In this document: piece after piece, positions 7,286 to 10,542 of the stretch
Layout: every line of letters starts with the position of its first letter
Numbering within the stretch: position 1 is the stretch's first letter
NCBI GenBank assembly: GCA_005884985.1
Contig: VAYK01000125.1
Coordinates: 1-10,542, forward strand
Source: Actinomycetota bacterium
Lineage (GTDB): Bacteria > Actinomycetota > Thermoleophilia > Solirubrobacterales > 70-9
Length of the DNA stretch: 10,542 bases
Direction: 5' to 3'
The notes under the pieces: model-generated
Database searches by the model: none
Told to the model about the DNA's origin: nothing
The model's input: the letters and a program-made list of their open reading frames with translations, nothing else
Translations under genes and position numbers: made by a program

Positions 7286-7864
7286 CGAGGTGGTGGGAAC
7301 CGTGACCGTTGAGGCAATCACGCGGCGGTTTGAATCGGGGGCTCCATACGAGCCCGCCCCGCAGGCCAGCGCGGGCGTCACCGTCGGCACCAATCCCTGC
7401 CAGGCGACCGCCACTTGATAGACCCCCGCCGTGCAAACGCCCAGCGCAGGATTTGGGGCCTGCAGCTGCGTGATGCAGCCGCGCGCCCCCGTCATAGCGC
7501 CGACGTTGGCACCGGAGTGCTGCTCGCTCGCGCCCTTGAGACCATTGCTCCACTCACACAGGTCGCGGTTGGGACCCGGCGCGATGGCGGTGCAGTCGGC
7601 GGGCTGAGCGTCGCCGGTTCCGACGGTGCCCGCGGTCACGTAGCTCGCCGCCTGCGTCGGGTTGGCGTTCATGCGCTCGGTGATCTGCGAGAGTGCCAGC
7701 AGTGCCTGGGCGCGCTGATAGGACTCCATCTCGGCGACGCCGATCTTGGTCTGAAGTGCCGCGACGCCGAGCAGCCCGAACGCAAGGATTACCAGCGTCA
7801 CCAGGACCTCCACCAGCGAGGTGCCGCGCTCGGCCGCGCGGGAGGTGTGGCTACGGCTCAACAT
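7277..7864 (-). CDS. pilV: Type IV pilus minor pilin PilV
   Basis: Predicted 195 residues. The leader MLSRSHTSRAAERG is cut before TSLVEVLVTLVILAFGLLG, with Glu at mature position 5. The following GVAALQTKIGVAEMESYQRA matches the PilV (GspI-like) family. Six cysteines in the head domain could form up to three disulfides. The ATG at 7864 lies within the end of the upstream fimT-like gene (7-base overlap), with GAAGG about 10 bases upstream. The frame also runs 17 codons further upstream to 7915, but those residues are hydrophilic and would push the leader to an unusual length, so the inner start is preferred. Role: minor pilin of the tip priming complex. Confidence 0.93.
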   Translation of the reverse strand: MLSRSHTSRAAERGTSLVEVLVTLVILAFGLLGVAALQTKIGVAEMESYQRAQALLALSQITERMNANPTQAASYVTAGTVGTGDAQPADCTAIAPGPNRDLCEWSNGLKGASEQHSGANVGAMTGARGCITQLQAPNPALGVCTAGVYQVAVAWQGLVPTVTPALACGAGSYGAPDSNRRVIASTVTVPTTSCY

Positions 7865-8364
7865 GTCTGGGCCGCCTTCATGTAGGGTCGGCCGGTCAGA
7901 GTGACCGACACGCACTGATAGTTGTGGGTGGAGCCGCTCGTGGTCGAGATCGCGAACACCGGCGCCGCCGTGCCCGCCGGCAGACGCCCGGAGGCGGTGT
8001 AGGTGACCGCCGCCTGCGGGGCGATCGTCACCGCCGTCTCGGCGGCATGGCTATCGAGCACGTTGTTGTTCACATCGAGGATCTGCCAGCCGTTCTGCCA
8101 GTTGCCCGCAATCGCCTGCAGGGTGACGGTGTTGTTGCGCGCGACGGCGTTGGAGCGCGCCTTGGCGAGCGCGACATACAGGTCCGATGCGCACACCTGG
8201 GCGCGCTGCGAGGCGATGATCCCGTTGAAGGCGGGCACCGCGAGCGTCGCGAGGATGGCCGCGATGGCGAGCGCCACCACCATCTCCGTCGCGGTGAATC
8301 CCTGTGCCCGGTGGCGCGGCGTGCCGGTCCGGCCGGCGAGTCTGAGAGTGCTCTGCGTATTCAT
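7858..8364 (-). CDS. fimT: GspH/FimT-family minor pilin (FimT/FimU-like)
   Basis: Predicted 168 residues. The 22-residue leader ends in RHRAQG and is cut before FTATEMVVALAIAAILATLA, with Glu at mature position 5. VPAFNGIIASQRAQ and LYVALAKARSNAVARN are typical of GspH/FimT proteins. The C-terminus carries TGRPYMKAAQTC. Some FimT proteins have a DNA-binding GRxR motif in this place, but here only GRP is kept. Three cysteines lie in the mature part. The ATG at 8364 is preferred because GGGTGA precedes it by 5 bases; a GTG at 8373 in the same frame is the alternative. In this operon position the protein most likely acts as the FimU-type adaptor between the tip complex and the major pilin. A FimT role in DNA uptake is possible but not shown. 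Confidence 0.88.
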   Translation of the reverse strand: MNTQSTLRLAGRTGTPRHRAQGFTATEMVVALAIAAILATLAVPAFNGIIASQRAQVCASDLYVALAKARSNAVARNNTVTLQAIAGNWQNGWQILDVNNNVLDSHAAETAVTIAPQAAVTYTASGRLPAGTAAPVFAISTTSGSTHNYQCVSVTLTGRPYMKAAQTC

Positions 8365-8369
8365 GGCTG

Positions 8370-8375
8370 TCACCC
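8370..8375 (-). promoter_or_regulatory. Ribosome binding site of the fimT-like gene
   Basis: GGGTGA, five bases upstream of the ATG at 8364. It decides for this ATG over the in-frame GTG at 8373. Confidence 0.55.
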
Positions 8376-8382
8376 GGTGTCG

Positions 8383-8796
8383 TCACCACACGTTCGTGGG
8401 TGTCTTGGCCCCGGTGTTGTCGATGGTGAGCGTGTAGTCGCCCGCCTGCGCCGTGCCGGCTTTCGGCGTCGCGGTAACCGTGAAGGTGGGTGGTGTAGCG
8501 CCCGGGGGGGCGATCGCGACGGTGTAATACGAGGTCACGTCCGACGAAACCGAGGGGTTGAGGGTCGCAAGATCCGCGTAGGCGCGCTGGTCGAGCAGGT
8601 AAGTCTGCTCGCGCTGCGCGATGTCCATCAGCGCGGACTCGGCCTCGCCGCGGCGCGACCGCTTCATGTACAGCGAATAGGAAGGCACGGCGATCCCGAG
8701 CAGGATCGCGACGATGGCGACCGTCACCATGAGCTCGATGAGGCTGAAACCGCCCGCGGCGCGGCGCGCCGGGAGCCGACTAAATGAGCTGTGCAT
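8383..8796 (-). CDS. pilE: Type IV pilus minor pilin, PilE-like
   Basis: Predicted 137 residues. The 16-residue leader MHSSFSRLPARRAAGG is cut before FSLIELMVTVAIVAILLGIA, with Glu at mature position 5. YMKRSRRGEAESALMDIAQREQTYLLDQRAY and the ending TLTIDNTGAKTPTNVW match the PilE minor-pilin type. The mature chain contains no cysteine, whereas many relatives have a disulfide near the C-terminus. The ATG at 8796 is preferred: it gives a normal leader, and GGA lies about 8-10 bases upstream. An in-frame ATG at 8826 would lengthen the leader by 10 residues. It is the first gene of the operon, after a 254-bp gap, so a promoter for the whole minor-pilin set should lie just upstream. Confidence 0.9.
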   Translation of the reverse strand: MHSSFSRLPARRAAGGFSLIELMVTVAIVAILLGIAVPSYSLYMKRSRRGEAESALMDIAQREQTYLLDQRAYADLATLNPSVSSDVTSYYTVAIAPPGATPPTFTVTATPKAGTAQAGDYTLTIDNTGAKTPTNVW

Positions 8797-9050
8797 GTCA
8801 TGTTCCAGTGAAATCACGAGCGCCATCTCAACGTACTGGCCGGGCGGCGTCTGTGGGCCAATCGACGCAATGCAGCAGCGTGCCGACGTGCGGCAGGAGC
8901 GCACCGATGGACGGTGGGACGCGACGTCTTGTGTTAGGAGTTCGAGTTGGATTCTGTGAAACCGGACGGCCGGGATGTGACGGGTTCCCGGGTTCCGAGG
9001 CGGCTTCGCGCGCGATCGACCCGGGCGGCGCCGTGACGCCGTTCCGGAAA
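8797..9050. other. Intergenic region between tgpA and the minor-pilin operon
   Basis: These 254 bases hold no convincing gene. On the - strand this is where the promoter of the pilE-to-pilY1 operon should be. The least GC-rich part is about 8930-8965, but its best sigma-70-like pair (TTTCAC at 8961-8956 and TAACAC at 8936-8931) has a 19-base spacer and poor hexamers. No sigma-54 GG-N10-GC element of good quality was found. A weak stem CGGCG/CGCCG (9026-9041) lies just past the tgpA stop but has no T-run, so it is a poor terminator candidate. TTCCGGAA (9042-9049) is a perfect 8-bp palindrome, and an 8-bp unit is repeated in tandem at 8981-8996. Confidence 0.6.
8981..8996. repeat. Tandem pair of an 8-bp unit in the intergenic region
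   Basis: CGGGTTCC occurs twice in direct succession (8981-8988 and 8989-8996), upstream of the expected pilE promoter. Its role is unknown. A regulator site is possible, but so is chance in GC-rich DNA. Confidence 0.5.
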
Positions 9051-10542
9051 TCAGTGCGATATGTCCACTGGCGCGGCCGCGGGCAGTGACAGGCGCGCCA
9101 CCGCGCGGCGGAACTCTTCGATGCCCTCTTCACGAGTGCCGGGCTCGGGAGGCCCGTAGCGCAGCTGCGCGTAGCGCTCGAGCAGGGCGCGCACGGGCGG
9201 CGCGAGGTCCGGGCGGCGCGCGCTCACCGTCTCCGCATAGCTCAACGGTCCCTGGTGCAGGGCGCGGGCCGGCGCGACGCGTGCGAGCTTGCGGCAGAGC
9301 CGTGCGTAGGCCCGCGACAGCGCATCGGGAGGGGCGGGGCGCGCGGCGTGGCCGATGTGCCAGGCGATGATCGCGAGCCAGAGGGTGAGCGCCAGCATGA
9401 AGGCCCAGCCGAGGTAGCGCACGTCGGGGGAGCGGACGCCTAAGCGCCCGAGCAGGTCGAGCTGCGCCGGATAATCGAACCTCACGACGTGGTCGCTCCA
9501 CCAGGCGTTCGCCGCGTCCCACTGCTGCAGCAGCCGCGTCAGCCACTCGGAGCTGCGCAGCAGCCGCTCGCGGGTGGTGAGCGCATCGGGGAGGAGGTCG
9601 AGCAACCCGCGGCGCAGCCGCTCGGGCGCGACCACTGCGGTCGGGTCGATGCGGGCCCAGCCGCGCCCCTCGAGCCACACCTCCGCCCACGCGTGAGCGT
9701 CCGACTGGCGCACCACGAAGTAGCCGCCGACAGGATTCCACTCCCCGCCGAGATACCCCGTGACCACGTGCGCCGGGACGCCCGCGCCGCGCATCAGCGT
9801 GACGAAGGCGGACGCGTAGTGACCGCAGAAGCCGGTGCGCGTGTTGAAGAGGAAGTCGTCGATGGCGTCCGCGCCGAGCGGCTCGGGCGTCAGCGAGTAC
9901 ACGAAGCCGCCGCGGTGCAGGTACTCCAGGGTCGCGGTCACGAACTCGGCATCGGAGCCGGCACGCTGCCTGAGCGTCTGCGCGAGAGCGAGCGCGGCGG
10001 GGTTGTCGCGCGAGCGGGCGGTGTCCTCGCGGCGGCTGGAGGCCGAGAGCGGCTCGAGCGAGCGCGTGCGCAGGTACGACACCGCATCGAAGCTGACCGG
10101 CTCGCTGACGGGCTCCGCGGCCACGAGCTGATTGTCGTACGTCAGGCTCACGTTGCTCGCGGGGGACTCCGCGGGCGTGTCGAGGGCGAGCCACCAGCGC
10201 TGGTGCGTGGGCTCGAGCGCCACGCGGTAGCGGTAGGGCCTCCCGATATATTGCAGACGCTCGCGCGGGTGGAAGGCGCCGGAGCTCCGCCGCCACGTGT
10301 GGCCATCGAAGTCGTGCAGTACCGGGCCGCGCCAGTAGCGCTCCTCGGGCGCCGGGGCGGCGGAGACGAACTGCACGCGGAAGGCGGGCTCGTAGTCCGC
10401 CACCAGCTTCACGATGCTGCCCGGACTCATGGTGTCGGAGAGCCCGGTCGTCGCCTCGGCGCCGCGCGGGATGGCCCAGAACGCGCCCGGCAGGCGCGGG
10501 AAGAACAGGAACAGCAGCACGGCGAGCGGCATAGCGATGAGC
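9051..10542 (-). CDS. tgpA: TgpA-like membrane transglutaminase (DUF3488/DUF4129), 5' end outside window
   Basis: The frame is open to the right edge. Counting from the ATG codon at 10532 (an internal Met), 493 residues are visible. They start in the last N-terminal membrane helix (LAVLLFLFFPRLPG), as expected for TgpA, whose earlier helices lie outside the window. A periplasmic transglutaminase-like domain follows with an intact Cys-His-Asp triad: C236 in GFCGHYAS, H280 in DAHAWAEVW and D296 in RIDPT. A C-terminal membrane helix (~374-392) leads to a cytoplasmic DUF4129-type tail (~402-461, ending LLERYAQLRYG). TgpA is essential in P. aeruginosa and probably acts on an envelope substrate; the substrate is not known. 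The gene usually follows a MoxR ATPase and a DUF58 protein, which I expect beyond the right edge. It is co-directional with the pilus operon, but the gap argues for separate units. Confidence 0.93.
   Translation of the reverse strand, partial: LIAMPLAVLLFLFFPRLPGAFWAIPRGAEATTGLSDTMSPGSIVKLVADYEPAFRVQFVSAAPAPEERYWRGPVLHDFDGHTWRRSSGAFHPRERLQYIGRPYRYRVALEPTHQRWWLALDTPAESPASNVSLTYDNQLVAAEPVSEPVSFDAVSYLRTRSLEPLSASSRREDTARSRDNPAALALAQTLRQRAGSDAEFVTATLEYLHRGGFVYSLTPEPLGADAIDDFLFNTRTGFCGHYASAFVTLMRGAGVPAHVVTGYLGGEWNPVGGYFVVRQSDAHAWAEVWLEGRGWARIDPTAVVAPERLRRGLLDLLPDALTTRERLLRSSEWLTRLLQQWDAANAWWSDHVVRFDYPAQLDLLGRLGVRSPDVRYLGWAFMLALTLWLAIIAWHIGHAARPAPPDALSRAYARLCRKLARVAPARALHQGPLSYAETVSARRPDLAPPVRALLERYAQLRYGPPEPGTREEGIEEFRRAVARLSLPAAAPVDISH

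Noticed and set aside
9026..9041. Stem-loop just past the tgpA stop as a terminator
   Set aside because: Only a 5-bp stem and no following T-run on the - strand.
9130..10296. 388-codon frame on the - strand inside tgpA
   Set aside because: An Arg/Ala-rich shadow of tgpA in another frame. The tgpA frame carries the intact transglutaminase triad.

Overview
The window looks like chromosomal DNA from a GC-rich, Gram-negative proteobacterium. A gammaproteobacterium of the Xanthomonadales/Nevskiales kind is the best guess, though a betaproteobacterium cannot be excluded. The evidence is very high third-position GC, a complete type IV pilus minor-pilin operon ending in pilY1, and a TgpA-type transglutaminase. 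No RNA gene, insertion sequence, phage gene or CRISPR array was seen.

Layout: the first ~2.2 kb is on the + strand. It holds the last 47 codons of an unrecognised gene (1-144), then one large gene (232-2235). That gene encodes a 667-residue multidomain protein: a ferritin-like domain, a helical middle, an Ala/Pro repeat linker, a divergent 4Fe-4S domain and two CDGSH iron-sulfur motifs. It is the least ordinary gene here. The rest is on the - strand and converges on it, with only 8 bases between its stop and the stop of pilY1.

Read in transcription order, the - strand carries the C-terminal two thirds or so of a TgpA-like membrane transglutaminase (10542 to 9051, 5' end outside the window). 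A 254-bp gap follows. Then come six tightly packed genes in one apparent operon: pilE-like (8796-8383), fimT/fimU-like (8364-7858), pilV (7864-7277), pilW (7269-6172), pilX (6175-5621) and pilY1 (5606-2244). Gaps are at most 18 bases and two junctions overlap.

The five small pilins all carry type III (prepilin peptidase) leaders. By analogy with Pseudomonas and Xanthomonas they should form the priming complex at the pilus tip, with the large secreted PilY1 on top as adhesin and surface sensor. They would serve twitching motility, attachment and pilus assembly. The TgpA gene probably belongs to a separate MoxR/DUF58/TgpA unit lying beyond the right edge. The iron-sulfur fusion gene is likely a redox or ferritin-like enzyme of unknown substrate and shows no functional link to the pilus genes.
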